A stretch of 64,000 bases of DNA from Ferrimonas sediminum (GCF_900100175.1 NZ_FNEM01000009.1:62001-126000); one strand, 5' to 3'. Numbered from the stretch's first letter, positions 44,336-53,014 are shown. Notes: generated by a model not told the origin, from the letters alone. A program made the numbers and translations.

Positions 44336-44353
44336 ATAATGAATATTAATTAT
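44336..44353. promoter_or_regulatory. Near-palindromic operator candidate between lrgA and the LysR gene
   Basis: ATAATGAATATTAATTAT is an 18-base palindrome with a single mismatched pair, 27 bases before the regulator start, in the divergent intergenic region where a LysR protein would be expected to bind. Confidence 0.4.
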
Positions 44354-44379
44354 GGAATGCATAACTATGGGTTAATCAG

Positions 44380-45270
44380 TTGGATCTAAAAGTCATCCGT
44401 TATCTTGTCGAGATCATTGACCATGGCGGCTTTGCCAAAGCCGCAGAAGCGATTCACATTACTCAGCCGGCCCTGTCTAAAGCCATACGCCAACTGGAGC
44501 AGGAGTTGGATCTGGTTTTGCTGGAGAGAGGGCGGCGCGGTAGCCAGTTGCGGCCGACGGCCTACGGTCAGGTGGTGTATCAACATGGGAAAGAGCTGTT
44601 GAATGTTCGACGGGCCATGCTCAGGGAGTTGTCGGCGCAGCGTAGCCTGACCTCCGGTGAGTTGCACATTGGTCTGGCGCCACTGGGAAGTGCTGAGCTG
44701 TTTGCGCCGGTGATCGCCAGATTTCGACACCTCTATCCCGAAGTGCATATGGATCTGATGGTTCGGGGAGGGGTGGAACAAACCAGCGCCCTGCTCAAAG
44801 GTGAGATTGAGTTGGCTACCGGCATCATCGACTTTGGCGACGAGTTCGATGGGGTGCTGATCCGTCAGGATCCCATGGTGGTGATTCTTCCCAGGCAACA
44901 TGAACTGGCGACCCGGCCACAGCTTACCCTGAGTGAGTTGGCGGACTCGCCGCAGATCTTGTTCGAGCCTGAGTATGTACTCCACGAGTTGGTGGTCAAC
45001 GCCTGCCTGCGGGCGGGGTTTACCCCAAAGGACGTCACCCGGGTCAGCCATCCCGATTTTGGTATCGCCCTGGTGGCGGCCGGAACGGGGGCTATGATAC
45101 TGCCCGGTTTTATTGCCGAGCGACATGCGGTCACCGGTGTGGTTCGAATCCCCCTGGCGGCCAGTGATCTCAGTTGGGAGTTATCCCTGTTTTGGCGACG
45201 TAGCCAGCCGTTGTCGTTTGCGGCTCAGGCGATGGTCAGCCTGGTCAAAGAGCAACTGGCGACTCGCTAA
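44380..45270 (+). CDS. LysR-family transcriptional regulator
   Basis: A 296-residue LTTR. The winged helix is at residues 1-60 (DLKVIRYLVEIIDHGGFAKAA, then ITQPALSKAIRQLEQELDLVLLER), followed by a periplasmic-binding-like effector domain. It starts with TTG at 44380; an in-frame TAA at 44362 shuts out any upstream ATG. Divergent from lrgAB, the classical arrangement for a LysR regulator and its target. Confidence 0.9.
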   Translation: MDLKVIRYLVEIIDHGGFAKAAEAIHITQPALSKAIRQLEQELDLVLLERGRRGSQLRPTAYGQVVYQHGKELLNVRRAMLRELSAQRSLTSGELHIGLAPLGSAELFAPVIARFRHLYPEVHMDLMVRGGVEQTSALLKGEIELATGIIDFGDEFDGVLIRQDPMVVILPRQHELATRPQLTLSELADSPQILFEPEYVLHELVVNACLRAGFTPKDVTRVSHPDFGIALVAAGTGAMILPGFIAERHAVTGVVRIPLAASDLSWELSLFWRRSQPLSFAAQAMVSLVKEQLATR

Positions 45271-45442
45271 AGAGGTAGCAGCGTTGGTTTTTAACGTTGG
45301 TAGGTACTGCTAACAGGACTCTGCCTGTCTCATGGCGCAGTTGGCGCTCTGTGGTCGCCCTTGTTAAGGTATTTGCTCGGGTTGTGAGGGGCGCGGTCGA
45401 GGTGATTCTGACTCCGGTGGCTGGATTGTTGATTGAGTGGTG

Positions 45443-45474
45443 AAAACAGCAAGTCGTCGAGGAGACGACTTGCT
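45443..45474 (-). terminator. Terminator of the outer-membrane barrel gene
   Basis: A perfect 11-base stem AGCAAGTCGTC / GACGACTTGCT with a five-base loop. On the minus strand it is followed by GTTTTC, 15 bases past the stop of the gene at 45490. Between it and 45270 I see no gene. Confidence 0.75.
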
Positions 45475-45489
45475 GTGTCGGTTCAGGGC

Positions 45490-46026
45490 TTAGAAGGTGA
45501 TGGTCGCACCCAGGGTGTACATCCAGGTGTCATCGAGCACATCCAGGTATTCCACTTCACCGCGAATGGCGAAGCTGCCGAGCTCAAATTCAAGCCCGAC
45601 GCCGGCGGCGACGTCAAAGCCATCGTCGCTGACTTTATCGCCACTATCGGTCAGATCCGAATCCCAGTAGATGCCGCCAAGCTTACCAAAGGCCCGAACC
45701 GGGCCCAGGGGAATACCGGCAACGGCAAACAGATCCAGCCCATAGGGGTCGACCTTGGTGCCGGAGCTAGAGGGAGAGCCCAGATCAACATACCCGCCCT
45801 CTACAGCCAACAGGCCATTAAACTGGTAGCCACCGAAGATCTTCCAGGCGAAATCATTTTCATCGAAATCGAAATCACCGATGTCCGGATCGGATCCACT
45901 CTGCTGAATGGTGGCAGAGCCTAGGGAAGCACCAACATAGAAGCCTTCATCTTTGGCTTGAACGACACCACAGGCCATTGCGATTATTACGCCTAAACCG
46001 AATGAGCTTGTCCATTTCATCATCAC
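45490..46026 (-). CDS. Small outer-membrane beta-barrel protein (OmpA/OmpW-like)
   Basis: A 178-residue protein with a signal peptide (GLGVIIAMACGVVQAKD) and eight-strand-like alternation: FYVGASLGSATIQ, FAWKIFGGYQFN, LLAVEGGYVDLG, then repeated strands ending YTLGATITF with a C-terminal Phe, the outer-membrane assembly signal. It belongs to the outer-membrane protein beta-barrel class (OMP_b-brl). Function unknown; monocistronic with its own terminator. Confidence 0.8.
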   Translation of the reverse strand: MMMKWTSSFGLGVIIAMACGVVQAKDEGFYVGASLGSATIQQSGSDPDIGDFDFDENDFAWKIFGGYQFNGLLAVEGGYVDLGSPSSSGTKVDPYGLDLFAVAGIPLGPVRAFGKLGGIYWDSDLTDSGDKVSDDGFDVAAGVGLEFELGSFAIRGEVEYLDVLDDTWMYTLGATITF

Positions 46027-46175
46027 TTACTCCTTGGTATCACGTTTCCTTTATTGCACATCGCCCCCTTGGCGTGTGCGATTCTTCGGCAACCACCACA
46101 CTGCGGTGATTTAGCTGCGATATGAGCGTAGTAAACAACCAGATAAAAGCAAGTTTGCCGATGTTGGCAGGATTT

Positions 46176-47027
46176 TTATGGCAGTTGCTGCTGTTTCGCC
46201 ACCACAACATGCTGATATTCGGCCGGCAGGGCATCATTATAAGGTTCTGACACCGCCCACCGTCGAAGGTAGTAGGGCAGCAGCGCCCTGGAGACGTGAT
46301 GAGTGAGTGACAAGCTATCCATGTCCATTCCATAGTCCCGGCCAATGATGACCCGTTGACGGTGGCTGAGGCGGGGGTTGGGCATCAGGGTGACGGCTTG
46401 TTTTGTGTTCCACTCCTCATCCTGCTCTTTCTGCCTGGCCGCAGGCTTGTCTTCGATGCTGAGTTGGCCACGAAAGCGGCTGATGACAAAATCGCGAAAC
46501 TCCTGGTTTTTCTCACACCAAGCGCGAACGTGCCAGCGAAAGCCGTTGAAAACCAACGTGTGAGGAGCAAAAAGGCGGCCGGGGTCGTCAGCCGGGCTGG
46601 GGTGGGCCAGTGAGTCATAGTGGCCTTCCAGTGTCAGGCGGTTGCGGGCCGCCTTGATCAGGGTGCGTATGATTTGCGGCTCGATGTAGCGGGACGGGGC
46701 ATCCATCACATGGGTGCCGCCACTTTGAATGTGGGTCAGCGACAACATGCCGCCCAACTCATCGTGTTTGTCCAGCAGTTGCAGGTACTCATGGGCGTGA
46801 CCCTGGCAGAATTGAGGCACAAATCCGTCGCCGGGGGTATAGCCTTTGAGTTGGCGGTCATACACCAGAGTCGCACCGGAAAACTCCCGAATGTAGGTGT
46901 TGATGTCTTTGGACGCTTGCTGGCGACCAATGTCAAAAGCCTGGCACAGGTGGTTGGTGGTCAATCGGCCCTCCCACAGGGCAATGATCTCTATCAATCG
47001 ATATCTCAGTTTCTGGTCAACGCGCAT
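46176..47027 (-). CDS. WYL-domain transcriptional regulator (BrxR/CapW-like)
   Basis: A 283-residue regulator. The N-terminal winged helix is RYRLIEIIALWEGRLTTNHL, then FDIGRQQASKDINTYI; a central linker YDRQLKGYTPGDGFVPQF is followed by a WYL ligand-binding domain (APHTLVFNGFRWHVRAWC). Sequence order and length match BrxR/CapW, repressors found beside BREX, CBASS and other phage-defence operons. It is divergent from the four-gene operon at 47353-51542, with palindromes between, so it probably represses that operon and itself. The start at 47027 has AGGA upstream. Confidence 0.85.
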   Translation of the reverse strand: MRVDQKLRYRLIEIIALWEGRLTTNHLCQAFDIGRQQASKDINTYIREFSGATLVYDRQLKGYTPGDGFVPQFCQGHAHEYLQLLDKHDELGGMLSLTHIQSGGTHVMDAPSRYIEPQIIRTLIKAARNRLTLEGHYDSLAHPSPADDPGRLFAPHTLVFNGFRWHVRAWCEKNQEFRDFVISRFRGQLSIEDKPAARQKEQDEEWNTKQAVTLMPNPRLSHRQRVIIGRDYGMDMDSLSLTHHVSRALLPYYLRRWAVSEPYNDALPAEYQHVVVAKQQQLP

Positions 47028-47056
47028 GTTCGGGGTTCCTACCTGCCTGAAAAGTT

Positions 47057-47108
47057 TACATGTTCATGTAGCCAGTGATGACATGTCGTCTCAGCATACA
47101 TATTATGC
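47057..47108. promoter_or_regulatory. Cluster of three palindromes between the WYL regulator and the operon
   Basis: TACATG-TT-CATGTA (47057-47070), GACATGTC (47080-47087) and GCATA-CATAT-TATGC (47094-47108) lie within 52 bases, 30-80 bases upstream of the WYL start. The first two share the ACATG core. This is where an autoregulating BrxR/CapW-like dimer would bind. The rest of the 325-base gap, to 47352, is AT-rich and without genes. Confidence 0.5.
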
Positions 47109-47352
47109 ACCTTAACAGATTGAGTGGTGAAGTCCGAATGTGCCGTCAGCGAATGCGATGCAACAGGCAGGACTGTGTGGGCTGGAGAATAAATGGCAGG
47201 TCTAATAGTGTTACTGGTACGGTGTGCCGGAGATAGAACCGATATTGAAAAAGGAATGAAATAAACATATTGCAAATCACTGTTTTTCGGCGTTCATTAC
47301 GTCAATATATGGGCTTGTCCCGCCTTATCCTATTGAACAATAAGTAGTCATC

Positions 47353-48369
47353 ATGGAAATATCTTCAATTCAGATCGGCATTGCGACCGTCAGTTTTTGC
47401 GTCATTAATTTTATTGTTTGTATCTATCTGGTGGTGCAGTTGAATGCAGTAAAAGAGCGGCAGATGCAGCATCAAATTGATGCCGATGCACAATTAAAAG
47501 AGGTATCGGGGAATCTTTCCTCTTTGATTGCCAACTTTGGTTCCTCTCTGCAAAAGGTCATCAGCGAAGATAACCGCGATGTGCTTAAGGTTCTGGCTGA
47601 GCAAAACCAGGCGCTTAAACAGAGTGACACGGCCCTGGTTGGCACCATAAAACAGTTGCACCAGGAGGGCGCCGAGCGTCACCGCCTGGGTGAACAACGA
47701 CTGCTTGAGTCGATCGCCAACAGTCAGGATCGGGTTCTGCAAGCTCAGACCTTGAGTGCCCAGGAGTTGATGCTGAAGGTGCAGCAAGGGGCGCAGCAGA
47801 TTGGTGCTGAAATGACTGATGCCAAAGAAGAATTGATCAAGCGGATGCGCAGCGATAGCGATGCGAACAAACAGTGGCTGCAGGGATTGGCTGAGAGTGT
47901 TAACCAGCACCAGCAGCAGTCGGAGCAGGCTCTGAATGAACTGGCACAAGCCGGTGAACGGATTCAGAGACAGAGCGAATTTGGCCGTAAGCAGGGCGAA
48001 CGCAGCATGATTGAACAGTTGTCCGGAGTGATTCAGGCACTGAAGATCGAGAACGCCATCGAGTTGACCAATGGATTGGCAAGCGGCAAGGAGTTGAAGG
48101 TTGAGACGGCCGACTTCATTAAGCATCTGGGCGATTGCAAAGTCACCAGAATGGAGGATAAGGCCTCAAATCAGGTGACGGAGATTATCTATAACGAAGG
48201 CAAAAAAGTCGCCTCGCAGACCTTTGCCGATGGTTTGCTTAAATATCAAATGACCTTTGATTCTGATGGAAAGTTGACCAAAGGTGAGGAATTTGATGAC
48301 CAGGGAAATATGGTATTCGAGTACCAATACAATGCTGCTGGCGAAATTACGAACCGCATTGATTTTTAA
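47353..48369 (+). CDS. Membrane-anchored coiled-coil protein (gene 1 of WYL-linked operon)
   Basis: 338 residues. A single N-terminal helix (IGIATVSFCVINFIVCIYLVV, residues 8-28) anchors it. About 200 residues of long Gln/Glu-rich coiled coil follow, and then a C-terminal domain of short repeats (FADGLLKYQMTFDSDGKL, FDDQGNMVFEYQYN, AAGEITNRIDF) like YD/YwqK-type beta repeats. The layout resembles tethered sensors or MotA/ZorA-like tails but no such family is recognised. First gene of the operon; the next starts 56 bases later. Confidence 0.65.
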   Translation: MEISSIQIGIATVSFCVINFIVCIYLVVQLNAVKERQMQHQIDADAQLKEVSGNLSSLIANFGSSLQKVISEDNRDVLKVLAEQNQALKQSDTALVGTIKQLHQEGAERHRLGEQRLLESIANSQDRVLQAQTLSAQELMLKVQQGAQQIGAEMTDAKEELIKRMRSDSDANKQWLQGLAESVNQHQQQSEQALNELAQAGERIQRQSEFGRKQGERSMIEQLSGVIQALKIENAIELTNGLASGKELKVETADFIKHLGDCKVTRMEDKASNQVTEIIYNEGKKVASQTFADGLLKYQMTFDSDGKLTKGEEFDDQGNMVFEYQYNAAGEITNRIDF

Positions 48370-48425
48370 CGTCGGCGAGTGTTCTTTTGCCATCACGGCA
48401 CTCAGATTGAATAAGGTAATGACAC

Positions 48426-48830
48426 ATGTTTCTTAATGTACTGGCGAAAAACGATCGCAAACATTTTCTGAATCTGGCGCGGTTCGCCATGGGATTGAAC
48501 GGCGAAGACAAGGCCGAAGAGGTTCAGATTTTCCAGTCGTTCGTCCATGAGTGTGAACTTCACGGTTATCAGGCCAAAACTAGCGACGAGGCGATTGAAA
48601 GCTCGATTCAGGGGTTGGTGACATTGCCTGTGGGGCACAAGCGTGCGGTGATGATTGAGCTGTGCGGCATTATGTTGGCCGACAGCACCATCTGTGACAA
48701 CGAACGCGCATTCATGGGGCGTCTGGCAACCGCGTTTGAGTTGGAGGAGTACGAGGTTCGCAAGATTGAACGCTGGGTGTCTGCCATGAACGACATGGTA
48801 GCCGAAGGTTACCAGATGGTGGGCGCCTGA
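48426..48830 (+). CDS. TerB-like helical protein (gene 2 of WYL-linked operon)
   Basis: A 134-residue all-helical protein. HFLNLARFAMGLNGEDKAEE, then VMIELCGIMLADSTICDNE and FMGRLATAFELEEYEV, matches the TerB/TerB-like pattern (two repeats with acidic residues that can bind metal). TerB domains occur in tellurite-resistance and phage-defence systems and often associate with the membrane. AAGG precedes the ATG. Its stop is one base from the start of gene 3. Confidence 0.7.
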   Translation: MFLNVLAKNDRKHFLNLARFAMGLNGEDKAEEVQIFQSFVHECELHGYQAKTSDEAIESSIQGLVTLPVGHKRAVMIELCGIMLADSTICDNERAFMGRLATAFELEEYEVRKIERWVSAMNDMVAEGYQMVGA

Positions 48831-48831
48831 G

Positions 48832-49725
48832 ATGCTGGGAAGAGTCTGGAACGCCGTCAGCAGCGGAGTGTCGGCGGTAGTTGATAAGGTGAAACAGGGT
48901 TGCTCAAAGGCCTGGAATGCGATCAGCGGTAAAGACAAGTTTCTGGAAGCCGAGCGTCTGCATAAGCAAACCATTCGTCGGTTTGAGAAGGAGCAGCGCC
49001 GTTATCAGGAAGCGGTACAGTCTAAGAGCCTGGAGATTGAAACTCAGCTTAAGGCGATAAACGGTTTTAAGCTGAGCATTTTCGAACAGCAGTTTCCCCG
49101 TTTCGTGACTCTGGCCAACCGTCTGCACAATGTGCGGGTTGCTGGCAGCCATTTCGAAGAGTTTTTTGACGACAACATCCTCGAAGTGAAGTCGGACACT
49201 GGTGTTCGCAGTAAACAGCAGCTGTTTGAGATCGACTTTAACAACCTGTCGTTTAAAGAACTGGCGTTGTCGATACTCACGTTAGGGATCTTTTCCCGCA
49301 AGAAAGCGGCGGAATCGTTGCAACAGGTGAAAGATGAAGTCTGCCGTATCGATGAAGAAGTTGCCAAGATGGCTGCGCAATTGGCGAAGATCGATCAGGT
49401 TGTGGCTTCCATCGATAATGTCGCCCTCTATTTTGAGCGCCTTATCAGCAACTACGCGGCGCTGCTGGAGCGATTCGAGTATGGCATCAATACTCAGCGC
49501 ATCGTCCAGATGGGAGTAAGCCCGGAGCTGTTCAGCCATAAGCTGGATTTCCGCTTGTTGCCGGTGGCCCACCTCGAGGAGTTCCAGGCGCTGTTCAACC
49601 TGTCTGTGGTGTTAAAGCAGATGTCTCAGATGGCGTACTTGAGCGAAGAGGGCGAAGTGGTGCATGGGGATACCGAGGCTGCCGAAGCACTATTTGAAAA
49701 AGCCCAACAGATTCAGGCCGCCTAG
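48832..49725 (+). CDS. Coiled-coil protein of unknown function (gene 3 of WYL-linked operon)
   Basis: 297 residues. It begins with an amphipathic segment (VWNAVSSGVSAVVDKVKQG) that could touch membrane. Long charged helices follow (KQTIRRFEKEQRRYQEAVQ), then a short hydrophobic patch (LALSILTLGIFSRKK) and more coiled coil (EEVAKMAAQLAKIDQVV). No catalytic motif is visible. The start is one base after the TerB-like stop and the end is eight bases before gene 4, so it is clearly co-translated. I do not recognise the family. Confidence 0.6.
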   Translation: MLGRVWNAVSSGVSAVVDKVKQGCSKAWNAISGKDKFLEAERLHKQTIRRFEKEQRRYQEAVQSKSLEIETQLKAINGFKLSIFEQQFPRFVTLANRLHNVRVAGSHFEEFFDDNILEVKSDTGVRSKQQLFEIDFNNLSFKELALSILTLGIFSRKKAAESLQQVKDEVCRIDEEVAKMAAQLAKIDQVVASIDNVALYFERLISNYAALLERFEYGINTQRIVQMGVSPELFSHKLDFRLLPVAHLEEFQALFNLSVVLKQMSQMAYLSEEGEVVHGDTEAAEALFEKAQQIQAA

Positions 49726-49733
49726 GACAGAGA

Positions 49734-51542
49734 ATGACTCAGCAGTATCAGCAAACAAAATTTGAAGTGAATCAGGTCACCAAGGCCTTGTCAGGGGCGT
49801 CGCCGCTGCAGGCCAGCCGGGTGCTGATTGATATGGAGTTGTATGAACAGCAGGACTCGCTGACGGTACTGAACGACATCTATCAGGAGTTTGAGTCGAA
49901 AAGCAACCTGATGGATGAGTTGGTAACACCGTTGGCGTTGAGTGTTCTTGATGGTGTGATCAGCCACAAGGATCTTAAGTTGAACCGTACCGGGGTCAGT
50001 GCCAGTCGGGTCTGGCAGGAGATTCAGGGGTTTGACTATGGTGATAATATCAACGTGGTTGATACCGCGGTCAGTAAAAAGCAGCAACTTGAGGCGATGC
50101 GCCAGCCGCGTGAATACAGCAAAGAGGTGCGCAAGACCATGTCTAAGCGTAAGCACCTTGAACAGAACAAGGATCGCCATTTCAAGGGCAACACTCAGGC
50201 TTACAGTTCCATTGAAACCAATGAGGATGGCAGTCGTATTACCGTCTATCGAAAACAGGCGGTGGCCGAGAACAAGGGCCATAAGTGGAAAGCTTCAGAT
50301 ACGGATCATGTGATTCCGGTTAAACAGATCAATGACTACTATGCCAACAATGCTCTGCTGACCCAGAGTGATCTGATGGCCATCACCGATGGTGACCATA
50401 ACTTCATCGAGATCTCCAACAGCTTTAACCGGGCCAAGGGGGCCAAGAACTTCTCCGACATGCAGCAGCAGAAGCAAACCCTTGAGTCTAAACAGGCGCG
50501 AGGAGAGAAGCTCAGCCGGGAGGAGAAGACCCAGTTGAAAAACCTTTCCAGGCACAGTGATCAGAGCATTGAAGGAGGGGTTCAGAAACAGAAGGAGTCG
50601 GAGCAAGCCATCTTGAACAAGGCCAGGGAAAAAGCGTTGCACAATGTCAAAGAACAGAAGTGGCAGGTAACGAAAAAGGCCGGAACCCAGGCGGCAGAGC
50701 AGACCGGGTACCAGGCTTTGGGCCATGCCATCATCCTGTTTATCAAGCCGCTGCTGTTTGAGGTGACCGATGCCATTCAAAATGGGTTTAGTGACGGGGT
50801 CGGCAAGTCGTCCACCCTGGAGGGGTTGAAGTTTCGCTTCACTCGGGTCATGGCCTACCTGAAGCGGGAAGTCCTGCCGACGCTGCTTCAGAGCGCCAAA
50901 GAGTTCCTGCAGAATTTTGCCAAAGTGATGATAGAAGCGGTGGCCGATCTGGTCACCGGTATGTTCAAAAGCGTCATGAAGGTGATTTCCGAGGGCTTTT
51001 CAGCCCTGATCGGGGCCGCCAAAATTCTGAGCAGCAGTCGCGACCAGATGAGTAAGGCACAGAAAGCCGATGCTATTGTGAAGCTGTTTGCGGCAACGGC
51101 GGTGACTTTTGCGGTGTTTACCTTTGAAAACACCCTGCTGAAAGGACCGCTGGCGGCGATGCCTGACTTTGTGAAAGAGATCGCCCTGACGACCTTGAGT
51201 GGCGTGGCGTCGACTATCGTGGTTTATCTGCTCGATAAGGCGGACATCTTCTCAACCAAAGTGGAGCTGCGCTCCAAGCGGGTTGCCGAAGTGTTCGAGT
51301 ACCGGGTCGAGCAGATAAAGATCAACACCGATGCCTTCAGCGCCGAGAGTGTCCGTAAACTGGCCCAGGATAAACTGCGCTTTAAGGCCATCGATGAGCA
51401 GATGCAACAGGCCATCGATGCCGATGAGGACGTGAATCCGGCGGTGTATGCCCTGGCAGATCAGTTCAAGATTGATCTGCAGATTAAAACCACCGACGAG
51501 TTTCTCAACCTGCTGGAGAACAGCGACGCCCTGGTGGTGTGA
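49734..51542 (+). CDS. HNH-like nuclease with hydrophobic C-terminal half (gene 4 of WYL-linked operon)
   Basis: 602 residues. At about 188-240 lies DTDHVIPVKQIND, then DGDHNFIEISNSFNRAKG: a DH pair followed by H-N and N-x-x-K-G, the pattern of HNH/beta-beta-alpha-metal nucleases without zinc cysteines. A Lys/Gln/Glu-rich linker follows. The C-terminal half has several amphipathic or hydrophobic stretches (ALGHAIILFIKPLLFEV; ATAVTFAVFTFENTLL; ALTTLSGVASTIVVYLL) that could insert in a membrane. It has AGGACAGAGA before the ATG and is followed by a terminator. Probably the effector of the operon (inference). Confidence 0.65.
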   Translation: MTQQYQQTKFEVNQVTKALSGASPLQASRVLIDMELYEQQDSLTVLNDIYQEFESKSNLMDELVTPLALSVLDGVISHKDLKLNRTGVSASRVWQEIQGFDYGDNINVVDTAVSKKQQLEAMRQPREYSKEVRKTMSKRKHLEQNKDRHFKGNTQAYSSIETNEDGSRITVYRKQAVAENKGHKWKASDTDHVIPVKQINDYYANNALLTQSDLMAITDGDHNFIEISNSFNRAKGAKNFSDMQQQKQTLESKQARGEKLSREEKTQLKNLSRHSDQSIEGGVQKQKESEQAILNKAREKALHNVKEQKWQVTKKAGTQAAEQTGYQALGHAIILFIKPLLFEVTDAIQNGFSDGVGKSSTLEGLKFRFTRVMAYLKREVLPTLLQSAKEFLQNFAKVMIEAVADLVTGMFKSVMKVISEGFSALIGAAKILSSSRDQMSKAQKADAIVKLFAATAVTFAVFTFENTLLKGPLAAMPDFVKEIALTTLSGVASTIVVYLLDKADIFSTKVELRSKRVAEVFEYRVEQIKINTDAFSAESVRKLAQDKLRFKAIDEQMQQAIDADEDVNPAVYALADQFKIDLQIKTTDEFLNLLENSDALVV

Positions 51543-51570
51543 TTGGTGGATGATCATGATCGTGATCGCG

Positions 51571-51595
51571 GCCGACCCTTTGTGGCCGGCTTTTT
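51571..51595 (+). terminator. Terminator of the WYL-linked operon
   Basis: GCCGACC pairs with GGCCGGC (one mismatch) and is followed by five T, 28 bases after the gene 4 stop. It marks the operon as a self-contained unit. Confidence 0.7.
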
Positions 51596-51596
51596 G

Positions 51597-52577
51597 TCAG
51601 TCGACGTTATACACCAGAATCAGGCTGGCTCCTTTGAGGGCGCTGCCGTAGTTAAGCTGCAGGCCGATACCGATGTTGTCCAGCAGGGGCAGGTGAGTCT
51701 TGGTATTCAGCAGCCACTCGGCACTGAACTCGTAATAATGATGGGTATCAAAGGGGCGGACGCTGTCGCCACCGATGTCGATTCGATTGAGGCTGAGCCG
51801 GTAATCCTGATGGGTCATCAAGGCCGGAAACGGCCGGCGCATAGAGACGCCATTGAGCCAGCGCCAGGATTTTGGCTCGGCTCGCAGCGCCGGACGGTCT
51901 ACATCAAAACTTCTGCCCCACAGGTAGTTGAAGCTGGTTTCGTAATGCCAGTAGGAGCGGCCGCGTTCAAAGCGGTAATCCAGTCCTACCTCCGGCTGAA
52001 CCATCCAGGCGTTGACGGAGATGTTGGTCAGGGAGCCATCCAGTTCAGGTTGCAGCAGCTTGCTTTGCCGGTTTCGAAAGGTGAATTCGTTGTCGTAGCG
52101 CATCAGGTGACCGCCAAGACCCAGGTGAAACCGCCAACGCGAACTCAACGGGTAACTGAGCCTCGGCTGAAGAAACAGCGAGTAGATGCGATCGTCATTC
52201 AGGTCCAGGGTTGGATCATCCAGAATAAACAGCGACAACTCCTGTTTGCTGCGCACGTAGCTCAGCCGAGCCTTCAATGAACTGCGCCACCCTTGCCACA
52301 GCCCCAGATTCCAGCTCCATGGCAGGGTGTATACCTCCAGCTCGTTTCGCAGCGATACTGAGTTGCCATCACCGAAATCCGGGTTGTCGATGGGCAGGTA
52401 TTCATTGGGATCAAAACTGACAAAGCCCAGAGTCAGAGCATCGGAATCGGTTAACAGGGCGGTGGTGGCAAACACTTCGTTCAGCTGTTGACGAGCGGCG
52501 GCTTCCAGGCCCGGCAGCGTCGCCGATTGAGCGATGCCCACATAGAGTAAACCGGTGCAAAGTAGTCGAAATCCCAA
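51597..52577 (-). CDS. Predicted outer-membrane beta-barrel protein (solitary autotransporter-like)
   Basis: A 326-residue protein with a short signal peptide (LLCTGLLYVGIAQSA), a helix (EAAARQQLNEVFATTALL) and then about twelve alternating strands, ending SLILVYNVD. LTLGFVSFDPNEYL resembles the family called solitary outer-membrane autotransporter-like beta-barrel in Vibrio and Shewanella. The start is a TTG at 52577 with AGGA eight bases upstream; no ATG is near. Function unknown. It converges on the WYL-linked operon. Confidence 0.7.
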   Translation of the reverse strand: MGFRLLCTGLLYVGIAQSATLPGLEAAARQQLNEVFATTALLTDSDALTLGFVSFDPNEYLPIDNPDFGDGNSVSLRNELEVYTLPWSWNLGLWQGWRSSLKARLSYVRSKQELSLFILDDPTLDLNDDRIYSLFLQPRLSYPLSSRWRFHLGLGGHLMRYDNEFTFRNRQSKLLQPELDGSLTNISVNAWMVQPEVGLDYRFERGRSYWHYETSFNYLWGRSFDVDRPALRAEPKSWRWLNGVSMRRPFPALMTHQDYRLSLNRIDIGGDSVRPFDTHHYYEFSAEWLLNTKTHLPLLDNIGIGLQLNYGSALKGASLILVYNVD

Positions 52578-52676
52578 AGATTACATCCTGTAAGTCGGGC
52601 TGCAATCCTTACTATAGCGGCAATGGTGGCGTTTGAGTATCAGGCAGGAGGTTGGGCCATCCTTGGCCCGGGGGAT

Positions 52677-52778
52677 TCAGTTGATGCCGGCCAGCAGCGC
52701 CAGGATGAAGGCGGGGCAAAAAGCGGCGAAGGCCACGGCGATCCAGTCGACCATCTTCTGGTTATTCTTGTTTGACAT
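52677..52778 (-). CDS. 33-residue single-helix membrane peptide
   Basis: A short gene with an excellent ribosome-binding site (GGGAG, six bases before the ATG at 52778). It encodes MSNKNNQKMVDWIAVAF followed by a hydrophobic helix rich in Ala, Leu and Phe with one Cys, and ends at TGA. The polar N-terminus plus one membrane helix is typical of small inner-membrane proteins. No partner is evident nearby. It is shorter than most gene finders report. Confidence 0.55.
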   Translation of the reverse strand: MSNKNNQKMVDWIAVAFAAFCPAFILALLAGIN

Positions 52779-53014
52779 ACATGCTCCCGGAGCAAAGAAA
52801 CAGAGCCCGGTGTCGTCTTCGATGAGCGGAACACCGGGTGCAGTGATTCGAACAGCTAAGCCATTAATTTATTTGATTGAAATTGCCAAATAAGAACAGC
52901 TTAATAGCTCGCGTAAATCTGGTTTGCATCATAACTGGTCATGGTCAATTAGTGGATTCGGTTATCCGTTGGTGATGACTCGGGGCTGTGTCATCCGGGT
53001 ATACTGATTTTGGT

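Noticed and set aside
46176..51542. WYL-linked operon considered as CBASS, BREX or Zorya
   Set aside because: No cyclase, no PglZ/BrxC and no MotA/MotB-like pair; only the regulator type is shared.
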